From NCBI GenBank assembly GCA_965644295.1, contig CBFFRP010000314.1, forward strand, positions 1 to 64,000: 64,000 bases of DNA, read 5' to 3'. Source of the DNA: Paraphysomonas bandaiensis (taxonomy: Eukaryota > Chrysophyceae). The notes under the pieces were generated by a model. That model saw only the letters and a program-made list of their open reading frames with translations, searched no databases and had not been told where the DNA came from. A program made the position numbers and the translations under genes. Of this stretch, positions 44,013 through 54,435 are shown piece by piece. Numbering within the stretch: position 1 is the stretch's first letter; every line of letters begins with the position of its first letter.

Positions 44013-44371
44013 TATGAAAGGAGCGTTGAGCAGGTCGTGTTCTTAAGCGCGTGTCGTTGACAGGCAGCATCAGTCAGTCACATGTACACTACAGCCCACT
44101 CAGACTACAAGTGCACGAGCACTGTGTACATATACAGACATACTGCTGTATGTGCTGTTGTACTGTATACCATCTGTACAGCAGGAGTACAGCAGTATGT
44201 CTGAGGTGTGTGCTGGTCGTGAGTGAGAAAATATAGCTGTTGGATTTGGTCTGATTGCACGTAGAGGGACTGCTCGCTGACCTCCACATACAGCCACAGC
44301 GTTCATGCCCTTCACTATCAAAGTGACTTCAAGGATACAAAGGCACTCATCTGTATCGAGGAGCAGCAGAC

Positions 44372-46496
44372 ATGGAAGAGAACACTGCACAGCGGCTAGT
44401 AGAGTATGAGTTGGCTCGTAACTCATCGAGGTGAGAACCTAACAATAGAAACAGTTATTCAATTATAATAAAACGGCTCTATTCAGTGAGAAGAGACATA
44501 ATACTGATGATGCGAAACAAATTGAGAAACTTCTTCGAGAAAATTCTGGTCTGAAACAAGCGTTAAAAGAAGCTGAAAACGGATGGCAAGATGCGATTAC
44601 ATTTGCGAGAGATATGCAACATTATCTTAAAGAAAAAGACCGCCAACTTCATGAAGCATCTACAAAGTTGGCTAATATGGATAGAGATAATCCACTCTCC
44701 CATAATGTTGGAACTAATACTAGCCCACATAGCGTATCCGCAAGTACTAGTAGTATCAATGAAGAGGCTGTTGAAGAGGCTACCCGTTTGTACATGTTGG
44801 AGTCTGAAGTAAAGCTATACAGGCGCGATATGCAAGTAAAGCAGTCTGAGTATACAGCAGCAATGGAACGGATTTCTACTCTAGGTTCAGAATTAACGTT
44901 AGCTACCTCAAAGATTTCACTTGGTTTATACGGATTACTCCAACACAGCAAGTTGTCTCAACATGAGTCATTGGTAGAAGACTTTCGACGCATTCAAAAT
45001 AGTAGCAATGTATTTTTGTCCAATGAAGGTACGTTGTGATGTCCTACGTGTAAGGTATAATGCTATATGTAGAAAAATCGAATGGTTCGTTCCAAAACAT
45101 ACATCAACATTTGGAGCAAGTATCCACACGACTCAATTCATTGGCAGCATGGACCGAGGACCTCTCTGTGAATTTTCAGAAGTTACAGTCTTTAAACAAC
45201 TCAAGTCAAGATAAAAATGGATCTTTATCCAGCTATGTAAATGTAACTCAGAGTGTGGCCAGTGGAAGCAGCTCAAGTTCGAGCAAAGGGGTGGAACCGA
45301 TCGAATATCAATCTACAAAACGTTCTGGTGCGTCTGGAAAAAGTAATTCTGATCGTGAAGTAATAAAACTCAAAGTAAACTTACCGCACCATAACGAGCA
45401 CCAGAAGGATTACGGGGACGATGATTCAGTCTTATCGGTGCATTCACTATGTAGTGCGAAAGCAGAATCGGATCAAGACTCTTCGAATACATGGGACTAT
45501 ACTTCCGAAGAGAAGTATGTAAGAAAGAAGAAGGCTGATAAGAAACCTATATCCCCACAAAATTGTACTAAACGATCATCGTCTAGAGGAAGAGACGATT
45601 CGTGGAGCAATGATGACGGGAGTGTCGTTGACATGATTGGTTCTGGTGGAAACGGTGTTGACAATGGCGACAGGAGGGGTGTCAGATTTAGAAGCGGTCG
45701 TAGTACAAAGCACAAACACGAGGGTGAAAAGCCCACAAACAAAACTAAAGTGAGAAACGTGTCAAGGCAGATACCCATAAAACAATCATCGTCTAGAGGA
45801 AGAAGCGATTCTTGGAGCAATGATGACGGGAGCGTCGATGACATGATTGGTTCTGGTGGAAACGGTGTTGACAATGGCGACAGGAGGGGTGTCGGATTTA
45901 GAAGCGGTCGTAGTACAAAGCACAAACACGAGGGTGGAAAGCCCACAAACAAAACTAAAGTGAGAAACGTGTCAAGGCAGATACCCATAAAACAATCATC
46001 GTCTAGAGGAAGAAGCGATTCTTGGAGTAAAGGTGAAATAATTAGTTCTAGGAAACCAGTTGCAGTATCAAATGATGTCGTCATAACTCAGAAGCGGAAG
46101 CTTCCTGGTGCGAAAATGAAGAAAGGTAGATATAATGAACGCCAGATAAATCTAAACGATAGGCCTCATCTAAGGTCGTCATCACCAAATTGTCATCGAC
46201 AAAGTCACCAATCTTTAACGAAGAGGCCGCACTCAGCTTCGAATACCAAGCCGTCTAGAGATAATTACCTTGTCACAAATAAATCTCCTATACCTCTTCG
46301 TCGAAGTGCGTCTACTTTTACGAAACGAAGTTCGTCATACTATGGATCTCCAGCAGGTATTTAGATTTGATAGTCAACATATATGTTGTATTGATATTAG
46401 TAAATTATATATTATAGAGAGAAGAATGGTTATGGGGTCTCAAGTTGACTACGGCAAGAACGGAGTCGAGCACAGATTGCTCATACTTGCGGATTA
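44372..46496 (+). CDS. Coiled-coil protein with 70-residue tandem repeats, four exons
   Basis: Exons 44372-44430, 44487-45029, 45073-46356 and 46418-46496 add to 654 codons in phase. The last exon replaces a readthrough that would stop two codons after exon 3, and is inferred from a TTATAG acceptor and an open, coherent end. Residues about 20-200 form coiled coil (AKQIEKLLRENSGLKQALKE..., ESEVKLYRRDMQVKQSEYTA). The remainder is Ser/Lys/Arg-rich and low-complexity. It includes two full copies and a partial third of a 70-residue unit starting SSSRGR(S/D)DSWSNDDGS. No family is recognised. A cytoskeletal or scaffold role is only a guess from the coiled coil. Confidence 0.7.
45573..46028 (+). repeat. 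210-bp coding tandem repeat
   Basis: Units start at 45573, 45783 and 45993, exactly 210 bp apart; the third is cut off after about 35 bp. Copies differ at few positions, so the duplication is recent or homogenised, and the period keeps the reading frame. Confidence 0.95.
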
Positions 46497-46565
46497 ATTT
46501 TGTGTTAGTTTCTTAGATGCTTCATGTATGATTTACAGTGTACAGTGTAATTACGTTATTTGGTG

Positions 46566-46682
46566 CAGGGCCTGGTAACCACTAATGGCCATTATAATTG
46601 CCGGGACATTTTTCATTAATGCCATTATAATTGCCGGGAACTGGACTACCATTAATGGGCCATTAATGGTTGTCAGGCCCTG
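46566..46682. mobile_element. hAT-type MITE, 117 bp, perfect target duplication
   Basis: Inverted ends CAGGGCCTGGTAACCACTAA and CAGGGCCTGACAACCATTAA surround two copies of GCCATTATAATTGCCGGGA. A perfect 8-bp duplication ATTTGGTG flanks it (46558-46565, 46683-46690). This fits the hAT superfamily. No coding capacity. Confidence 0.92.
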
Positions 46683-46690
46683 ATTTGGTG

Positions 46691-47033
46691 TGTGCGAATG
46701 GTTTTTATTGGGTGTTTACAACAAATCTGACAATAATGTAGCTATTTGTGAGTGTATGTAGTAATTATTTTAATCGACTGTTCCACAGAATTAATGATCC
46801 ATATAATTTAATGTTACTGAAGTGTAACGTACCTTACGCAAGCGTTAGTACTCGGAACTTCCAACATGCATAAAGAACACAAAATGAATTTTCTCCATAT
46901 ATACTTTCAAGAAGAGTGTGATAACATATAAAACAATGAAAAAGTATATTAATTAGAATTACTTAATACCACGTACTCGAAATCCTAATTACGTCTGCAT
47001 GAGGCAACTGTATTGACGATGTCAACACTTCTA
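46691..47033. other. Intergenic, nothing recognised
   Basis: AT-rich spacer between a MITE and the 3' end of the acyltransferase-like gene. Confidence 0.5.
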
Positions 47034-48365
47034 TCACAGAACAGATTTTAACGGGAAAGGTGTTTTAGAGGCATCAAAAATATCAGATCGTTTAATTCGA
47101 GTATCAATATCGTCGTCATTCATTACGTGGGATGCAACAATTACGCCTAACTTGTCTTCACCTGCTCGGAATACAACCATCGTGCTGAGTGGCATTGTTG
47201 CACCACACCTCATGACAGGCATATGGAGAATATGACTGGAGCCGGGAAGATGTAAATCTTCTTTCATGAATCCAGCCCAAGACGTCACCAGCCCGGAGTT
47301 CGGTGGATATAAAGCTTGAAATATACCAGGGGTCGAGGTTGAATATGACCGGAAGGTACAGAGTGAGTGTCGAATGTATTCAGGTTTACAACAATCATCT
47401 CGAGGATACATAAAGACGAACTCATAGTTACCAGCATCGTTGTCATCAATGAACGCTAGGCGATTACGATAATTAACTGCCATCATTCCGAAGGAACAGT
47501 CAAAATTTTTAAAAAACCAAGATGTGATGATGTCATTGGTAGACAAAAATCGCACTTGCGTAGTATTGTTGCACTTTAGTTGTACTTGAAATTTATCCTT
47601 CTCCTGTTTAATGACTTCTTTGTTAATATAATAAGCGCGACAGCAAATTTTCGCCTTCGACTTACGATACAATGTAATTTTCTCGCCAAGGTATCGGAAT
47701 GGACCCATTACAAACATCGCAAACTTCCAACCATGTAATTTTAGAACTGACGGTAAAAAATTTAACTTTCGAATGGGATTAAGCTTTACAACTGGGACTG
47801 ATTCACTCAACATAGAAAATATCTTGTAGTAAGTATATCCATCGGCAAGAATATGACTAAAAGAGAAGAAAACCGCGTACTTCTCACCGCTTGTGTGCGG
47901 AAAGAGAACAATTCGAATCAGTTTTTCGTCTTTATCGATACACTCCGTGCCAGATTTGACGTGAAGATGTTCTAGTTTACAGGACAGCTCATCCAGTGAT
48001 GTGGTGCTATCAAAATCAGTGTCTGGACACAATGTGATATACTCTGAAACATCAGCGGAGGATATCTGTGCGGTGGGAGATATGGCTACAGGGCCGTAGA
48101 GAGGATCTGTGACTAAACGAGAGAGCAGCCATGGGTTGGCTCGACAGATATCTAACAGCCTCCTCTGAATGTAGTCCACTGGACAGGAGCCCTTAAAGAA
48201 TGTGATGGTGTTTATGGTGGGCATCTGTAGCTTTCGTTCAGTGGGTATGAGTCTTATGATGTTATGACCCTCATATGTACCTCTACTGCGACCATACACA
48301 CACGTGTACACATACAGCAGCAATACTACCACTGCGATACACACTACCACTGCGATAGGAATCAT
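47034..48365 (-). CDS. Membrane-anchored HxxxDG acyltransferase-like protein
   Basis: 443 residues from the ATG at 48365; a GTG two codons upstream is not preferred. A hydrophobic N-terminal segment (IPIAVVVCIAVVVLLLYVY) should anchor it in a membrane. His171-Ile-Leu-Ala-Asp-Gly176, in the context FFSFSHILADGYTYYKI, is the catalytic HxxxDG of the CoA-dependent acyltransferase / condensation-domain superfamily. The later parts (NDIITSWFFKNF, VNYRNRLAF) fit the second half of that fold, but a clear DFGWG-type motif is missing. Substrates cannot be read. Wax-ester synthase, BAHD-like enzymes and trehalose- or lipid-acylating relatives are all possible. Single exon. Confidence 0.65.
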   Translation of the reverse strand: MIPIAVVVCIAVVVLLLYVYTCVYGRSRGTYEGHNIIRLIPTERKLQMPTINTITFFKGSCPVDYIQRRLLDICRANPWLLSRLVTDPLYGPVAISPTAQISSADVSEYITLCPDTDFDSTTSLDELSCKLEHLHVKSGTECIDKDEKLIRIVLFPHTSGEKYAVFFSFSHILADGYTYYKIFSMLSESVPVVKLNPIRKLNFLPSVLKLHGWKFAMFVMGPFRYLGEKITLYRKSKAKICCRAYYINKEVIKQEKDKFQVQLKCNNTTQVRFLSTNDIITSWFFKNFDCSFGMMAVNYRNRLAFIDDNDAGNYEFVFMYPRDDCCKPEYIRHSLCTFRSYSTSTPGIFQALYPPNSGLVTSWAGFMKEDLHLPGSSHILHMPVMRCGATMPLSTMVVFRAGEDKLGVIVASHVMNDDDIDTRIKRSDIFDASKTPFPLKSVL

Positions 48366-48820
48366 GCTCACAGACTCTTAATAAATGGAAGGGTCCAAGC
48401 CAATCCTGTCTGCATATATGCAGAGAGGATACACATCAGCACACCCTCCGCGGGTATACATACATGTATGCACGTTCACTGCTGTACATACATACATGGA
48501 TGGGATGGGATGGGATGCTCCGCTGTACACCACATTGTACAGAAGGTATACGGTGTACGATATATACAGAGTCGGCTGATTATAACGAATGAAACTAGTA
48601 TTCTATGGTTTGATTGGTCCAATGATAAGTACTTGCTGGCCATTTATATGCTCCATACTGATAGCGTATCGTGCACTCAGAGGAGCTGCGAGTAACTGTA
48701 GAGTGCAAGAGAGGACGAGATAGTTACCAGACCACTTTAACAACCGCACCTTCACAAGAGTCAGATATCAACCGGATCTTTTCATATTGCTAAGCACTTT
48801 TTAAACCCAGAGCGAAGAAA

Positions 48821-49747
48821 ATGACTGACTCCTCTGACCACTTGTCGCGGTTTATTTCGTCGGGTCTTGCGTCTGGTTTCGCTGAATTCATAACCTTACC
48901 CACTGATGTTGCCAAGGTTCGTCTGCAGTTGCAATTAAATACCAATGTACAAGCAACAACCACATACAATGGGTTTGTTGATTGTCTCTATAAAACTGCC
49001 CGTGACGAGTCCATTACTGCATTATGGAAAGGCTTACTTCCGGCTCTAATTAGACAGGTATGTTACAGCTCCATGTCACTGGTTCTCTATGAACCCATTC
49101 GAAATAATGTTGCTGCATTACTTCGATCGAAAGATAGCACTAATACCCCTTCAATGCTTGAACGATTTGGAGCCGGTGGTATCGCCGGAATGATATCTAT
49201 TGCTTGCTTCAACTGGACTGAAGTTATAAAAACACAAATGCAAGCTTCTCCAGATCTAACCACCATGCGAGCTGTGACATCAAAAATATATAAGAACGAA
49301 GGTTTGCTAGGCTTCTATGCTGGAATCAAGCCTAATGTTATTCGTACTTTTCTCGTCAATGCTACCGAACTTGGCGTCTATGATCAAGTTAAAACTGAAG
49401 TATTTGCCCCCGTATTTGGTCCTGATAACATAATATGTCACCTTGGAGCCAGTAGTTTGGCAGGTGTTGCATCAGCATGTACTTCTACACCTGCAGATGT
49501 TATTAAAACACGTCTTATGAACCAAGCAGGGGGAGATTTTATTAGCAACTGCCCGCCAAATTACGTTCCTTATCGTGGTTTTTTTCATACCGGTGTTCGG
49601 ATATACAAAGAGGAGTCCTTAAAAGCCTTATATAAAGGTTTTGTTCCTATTTGTATTCGGAAAACAGTTTGGTGCACAGCCTTCTTTCTGTCCTATGAAC
49701 AGTTGCGAATGCGCCTTAGTGAATTCAAAGGGAATGTTGTTCTCTAA
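48821..49747 (+). CDS. Mitochondrial carrier, uncoupling protein / dicarboxylate-carrier like
   Basis: SLC25 transporter of the inner mitochondrial membrane, 308 residues, with the expected three repeats of two helices. Signature P-x-[DE]-x-x-[KR]: repeat 1 LPTDVAKVRLQ and repeat 3 TPADVIKTRLMNQ are canonical. Repeat 2 reads CFNWTEVIKTQMQ, with Trp where Pro is usual. The energy-transfer-type stretches (YNGFVDCLYKTARDESITALWKGLLPALIRQ and FYAGIKPNVIRTF) and third-repeat sequence favour the UCP / dicarboxylate / oxoglutarate branch. The substrate is not determinable. Intronless, ATG in AAAATGACT context. Confidence 0.9.
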   Translation: MTDSSDHLSRFISSGLASGFAEFITLPTDVAKVRLQLQLNTNVQATTTYNGFVDCLYKTARDESITALWKGLLPALIRQVCYSSMSLVLYEPIRNNVAALLRSKDSTNTPSMLERFGAGGIAGMISIACFNWTEVIKTQMQASPDLTTMRAVTSKIYKNEGLLGFYAGIKPNVIRTFLVNATELGVYDQVKTEVFAPVFGPDNIICHLGASSLAGVASACTSTPADVIKTRLMNQAGGDFISNCPPNYVPYRGFFHTGVRIYKEESLKALYKGFVPICIRKTVWCTAFFLSYEQLRMRLSEFKGNVVL

Positions 49748-50589
49748 AACGTTAAGCTTATTTTTCCCTTTCCCTTGACAAGGAGAATGTTAAATTCTTA
49801 TGTGTATTTTATTATTATGGAAATGCTGGGAATGTTTTCATCTTACATTGCACCAGTAGTGTGGATTAGCTCGGCTTTGTATCATTGCAGTCTACAATGA
49901 TGCGGTAGAACAGTGTTATTATGACAATGTTGTTATTCGTTGGTAATATATTTCTGCAGCGTTTCAAATCTGATAATATCGTGATTGTACAGACTGTTCA
50001 ATACTTGCAAAGTCCGACTAGGAATAGTATACGTGTGTGTTGTTTTCTCATTGAAGATTCTGCATTGATGTCTTGTTAAGAGAAGTTAGAGTCTTGTAAC
50101 CAGATAGAAATTTATTTCTCAGTTTAATCAGCATCGTTAAAACTTACCTGCTAACACTTCCAAACTGCTAATAGGCTTTCAACTATATCTAACAATACTA
50201 GCTCCTTTTTTCTCATGAAAAATTTGGTGCATAGTAAGTAATAATCGTTACATTAAGCATTTAGCTCATACCTGTATCCTGTATAAATGTCACAATTTCA
50301 ATATATGAAAAGTATGAAAAATATTTCATCATTTATATATTAATTTCACATTATATCATGTAATATATATGAGAAACGTGGAGTTGGTTCAGTGAGTTGG
50401 AGTTGTAGCGGCATCTTAGTGGGTGCAAATATCTGTTATATACGTTGTAATTCCTTCCTGCTCTGGCACAACAGTAATATATATTAGCATTCCATTGAAG
50501 ATTGAAGCGTTATATATATGAATATCTGATTATTACATGAGAACGATTGTAAATAGCTTCTAAGGTAATGACTATTAACTTATAATAAC
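49748..50589. other. Intergenic, nothing recognised
   Basis: AT-rich 3' flank of the carrier gene with scattered TATATA runs and no ORF. Confidence 0.5.
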
Positions 50590-50599
50590 TTGGTTTACT

Positions 50600-51590
50600 A
50601 CTGTATAATGGTCATACTTGCTCAACCGTTTCGGGACTGCTTGTGTATAGCTGCGAGCACCATGGTGCAACCGTCTCTTGTAGAGAAGTTAGTCTGAGGG
50701 TCAACCTTTGAGCAGTATGTCTGGCTGTCCTGTACCACTATGGGTGGAAGGGGAGAAATTTAGGTGGGAGTGTGGGTTTTGGAGCATGCGGTAAATACCA
50801 GGTAGGAGGCATTTACCCCGTTATACCAGGTAGGAGGATAGAGGTAAAGGAAATTCAAGGGCGTTGAATTGCTGTTCGAGCAAGGAGGTGGATATATTGT
50901 GCCCGAATGTGTCTGCCAGTTGCGAGGCGGTGAGGTAGCCGGTCCAGTAGCGCGTAACTCAAGGGGAGTTTGGATTCCACGGGGCTGCTGTTAGTTTCAT
51001 GATGGCAGTAGTGTGTGGAACCATTTTGTTTACAGATTTTGTCAAGCTTCCTGCGATATGCTAGAAAGACGTCTTCTCGTATGTGAATAATGTCGGGATG
51101 AGTGCATTGGAGGAGTATGTGCGCTATGATGTCAGTAGGGTGAGCACAGTCAGAGGATGTGGCTGCCGTGGCGTGTTCTGATCCGAGTTTGCCTTTTTTG
51201 ATCGATTCCTTCACATTGCATATTATGACTTATCCCAAACGTAGGAAATGTAATGTTTGGGGGAGTTATGGGTGTGAAGTGGGTGAAAAGCTTGTGTGGA
51301 AGCCTTCTTGTTCCACTGCGTGTCCAGAATTGCGGGTCACGCTGAGATCGTGTGGCATACATAATATCTCGTGTGAGGGTGTATTGTGGTGTAGGTCCCA
51401 TTGATGGCTGAGGTCCGTGACATCTCCTAGCATTGGACCAGTGTCTGTGATTAGGTATTTGTCGTACCTCCGCCAGTGCCATTGCCCCGTGGTGAGGAAT
51501 TCTTCTAAGATGTGCGTTGTATCAGTAGTGAAAACACTGTAGTTGGAGGCGCCAAGTCGTACTTTATCTAATCTAATGTATTCCAATCGC
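50600..51590 (-). mobile_element. Degenerate LINE-like retrotransposon remnant
   Basis: Read on the minus strand, broken frames from 51590 to 50855 are followed by a diverged 3' tail core (GGTTGCACCATGGTGCTCGC, 50690-50640). One frame includes CAHPTDIIAHILLQCTHPD...REDVF, matching the C...H-x-L-x-x-C...R pattern found after reverse transcriptase in many non-LTR elements. Another frame contains RYWTGYLTASQLADTFGH, clearly related to RFWSGTITETQLENIFGA in the remnant at 59757-60318. Frameshifts and stops separate these pieces, so it is a pseudogene copy. Confidence 0.75.
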
Positions 51591-51731
51591 TAGAGGCGGC
51601 TGCGTCTACTATATAGATGCCGTGATCCGTGTAAGTCCACTTGCTATACATCAGGCTTTTGCGTAACAATTAATTGGTGACAGATGACCAACAATAATAA
51701 TTGCAAATATTAATCAAGCAATTATTGCCAA

Positions 51732-51920
51732 TTAATTGCCTTCAATTCTATTGCTAGATTTTAGAATAACCTTCTGAACTATAATCTCATCCCATAGATG
51801 CCGAAACATCAACATTTTAAGGTGTCTAGGTGTCATTCGCTTGCCAAAATCATTCATAACAATATTAGCTCTGCTAAACAACCTCTCACAAACATTGGTA
51901 GTGCTATACAAATGCTTCAT
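51732..51920 (-). pseudogene. hAT transposase C-terminal fragment
   Basis: 62 codons ending in a stop. C-E-R-L-F-S-R-A at about residues 12-19 and MFRHLW further on match the hAT C-terminal domain. Upstream transposase sequence is missing and replaced by a repeat. It differs in sequence from the fragment at 23203-23340, so at least two hAT lineages have been present. Confidence 0.85.
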
Positions 51921-51973
51921 GCAAAGATATTATGTTGGAAGTTTGATGTGTGCTTTTTTGCGCTTTCGGTTTG

Positions 51974-52250
51974 TTGCTGTTTGTGAGCAATTAAAAGCTG
52001 TAGTTTCCAAGATATTAGAATTATATCCGTTACTCAAAGAATACAGTAGTAGCTAGCTGTAGTATGAGAACCAATAATATGATAGCAATTGTAGTGATAA
52101 AACTGAAATATACTGACTGTACAAGATAGTGACGATGTAAGATCGTACTAGAAATGGTTGGTGTAGTAGAGATAGAAAGAGTTGGTGAACGTCAATGAAT
52201 GAAGTATGGTATCTCTCATAATTATATAATATTCCATATAAGTGTTAACG
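51974..52250. repeat. TGTTGAGTT-family repeat (copy C) inside the hAT element
   Basis: The left end TGTTGCTGTTTGTGAGCAAT matches the right terminus of copy B on the other strand, and the interior matches copy D at 32690. It replaces transposase sequence in the hAT element. Confidence 0.6.
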
Positions 52251-53154
52251 AAGGTTTATTACTAAAAATGTCTATTTCTAACACGGTTGGCAAATAATTG
52301 GAATTATCACTATTAACACCAATTAAATTAATTGGCAATCCAATTAATTGTTACGCAAGCCTGTGCTATATCTTCTTCTGTTCTCTACTTTGTTTTGACC
52401 TTTGCTGTGATGTATTGGTTTTAGTTTACCTTCTGTGTGAACTTATATAATATATACATATATAATTAAATGTACTTCAAAAAGTGCAATAAAATAGAAA
52501 CTCATTCAACATGTCATTTTTTACTTTTCTTCCAAATTGTAAATTAAGGGTTAATTTTTAAGGGGAAATATTATTCAACCTAGTCAAATTGGTTGAATTA
52601 CCTAGTCACGCTATTTTTGGTGGAATAACCTAGTCAAAGTAATAAATGACTCAACCTAGTCAACTTTGGTATTCAACCTAGTCGTTCTTATATCCATTGA
52701 TTACACACTGTGACTGTCTAAGATACCATCTCACACCACACAATATATTAGTGGCTTACAGAGCATCACATCAAACACTCGAACATAACAATAAGCTCAT
52801 ATATACATATCTACATAACACAGATGTACGTGTATGTCTATCTAGCCTATCTGTAGCATGTATGCATATAGCGATGGGTCCCTGTGAGTGTTATGGGGAG
52901 GAGGGTCCATGAAGCTGTGGGCATAACTCACTCTATGATCCGCAGGACATCTTGAGATCTTCATATGCTGGGAGTGATGGCGCTCACTTTCCTTCATTCC
53001 TTCACTGAATGAATGACTTCGATTGCTGCATTGGCTTTCAGGGGTGCATAAATCTCCCTATTTTTAGTCCAACGGAAAAAAAAGGAGGTTTTCAGGGAAC
53101 AAACTTCTAAAAGCAGCATCATTGAAGTGGACTGTAGAGCAGCATCAGAACATC

Positions 53155-54435
53155 AGCATCATGAGTGTGTCATCAGTCTTACAGCATCATGAGTGTGTCA
53201 TCAGTCTTACAGTATCATGAGTGTGTCATCAGTCTTACAGTATCATGAGTGTGTCGTCAGTCTTACAGCATCATGAGTGTGTCATCAGTCTTACAGTATC
53301 ATGAGTGTGTCATCAGTCTTACAGCATCATGAGTGTGTCATCAGTCTTACAGTATCATGAGTGTGTCGTCAGTCTTACAGCATCATGAGTGTGTCATCAG
53401 TCTTACAGTATCATGAGTGTGTCATCAGTCTTACGGCATCATGAGTGTGTCATCAGTCTTACAGTATCATGAGTGTGTCATCAGTCTTACAGTATCATGA
53501 GTGTGTCATCAGTCTTACAGTATCATGAGTGTGTCATCAGTCTTACAGCATCATGAGTGTGTCATCAGTCTTACAGTATCATGAGTGTGTCGTCAGTCTT
53601 ACAGCATCATGAGTGTGTCATCAGTCTTACAGTATCATGAGTGTGTCATCAGTCTTACAGTATCATGAGTGTGTCATCAGTCTTACAGTATCATGAGTGT
53701 GTCATCAGTCTTACAGCATCATGAGTGTGTCATCAGTCTTACAGTATCATGAGTGTGTCATCAGTCTTACAGCATCATGAGTGTGTCATCAGTCTTACAG
53801 TATCATGAGTGTGTCATCAGTCTTACAGTATCATGAGTGTGTCGTCAGTCTTACGGCATCATGAGTGTGTCATCAGTCTTACAGTATCATGAGTGTGTCA
53901 TCAGTCTTACAGTATCATGAGTGTGTCATCAGTCTTACAGTATCATGAGTGTGTCATCAGTCTTACAGCATCATGAGTGTGTCATCAGTCTTACAGTATC
54001 ATGAGTGTGTCGTCAGTCTTACAGCATCATGAGTGTGTCATCAGTCTTACAGTATCATGAGTGTGTCATCAGTCTTACAGTATCATGAGTGTGTCATCAG
54101 TCTTACAGTATCATGAGTGTGTCATCAGTCTTACAGCATCATGAGTGTGTCATCAGTCTTACAGTATCATGAGTGTGTCATCAGTCTTACAGCATCATGA
54201 GTGTGTCATCAGTCTTACAGTATCATGAGTGTGTCATCAGTCTTACAGTATCATGAGTGTGTCATCAGTCTTACAGTATCATGAGTGTGTCATCAGTCTT
54301 ACAGCATCATGAGTGTGTCATCAGTCTTACAGTATCATGAGTGTGTCATCAGTCTTAAGGTATCATCATGAGTGTGTCATCAGTCTTAAGGTATCATCAT
54401 GAGTGTGTCATCAGTCTTACAGTATCATCATGGTC
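53155..54435. repeat. 28-bp satellite array, about 45 copies
   Basis: Unit core ATCATGAGTGTGTCATCAGT plus CTTACAGT or CTTACAGC. Copies differ mainly at two positions (AGCATC/AGTATC and GTCATC/GTCGTC). The variants form a higher-order pattern: marker copies with ACGGCATC at about 53432 and 53852 are exactly 420 bp (15 units) apart, and the variant order after each is the same for over ten units. The last few units at 54355-54430 have an extra ATC and AAGG. Confidence 0.95.

Larger units (their letters stand above)
51652..52363 (-). mobile_element. Internally deleted hAT element with transposase C-terminus
   Basis: Inverted ends CAGGCTTTTGCGTAACAATT and CAGGCTTGCGTAACAATTAA. TGCTATA flanks both sides a few bases out (51642-51648, 52364-52370), a probable slightly altered 8-bp target duplication. 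Between them the minus frame 51920-51732 encodes STTNVCERLFSRANIVMNDF...LKMLMFRHLWDE, the hAT dimerisation region, and a TGTTGAGTT-family repeat occupies 51974-52250. It is non-autonomous. Confidence 0.85.

Noticed and set aside
45497-46084. 195-codon minus frame with Leu/Pro-rich repeats
   Set aside because: Antisense of the 210-bp coding repeat of the coiled-coil gene.
53155-54435. CRISPR-like array
   Set aside because: The 28-bp units are contiguous without unique spacers, in a eukaryotic genome; it is a satellite.
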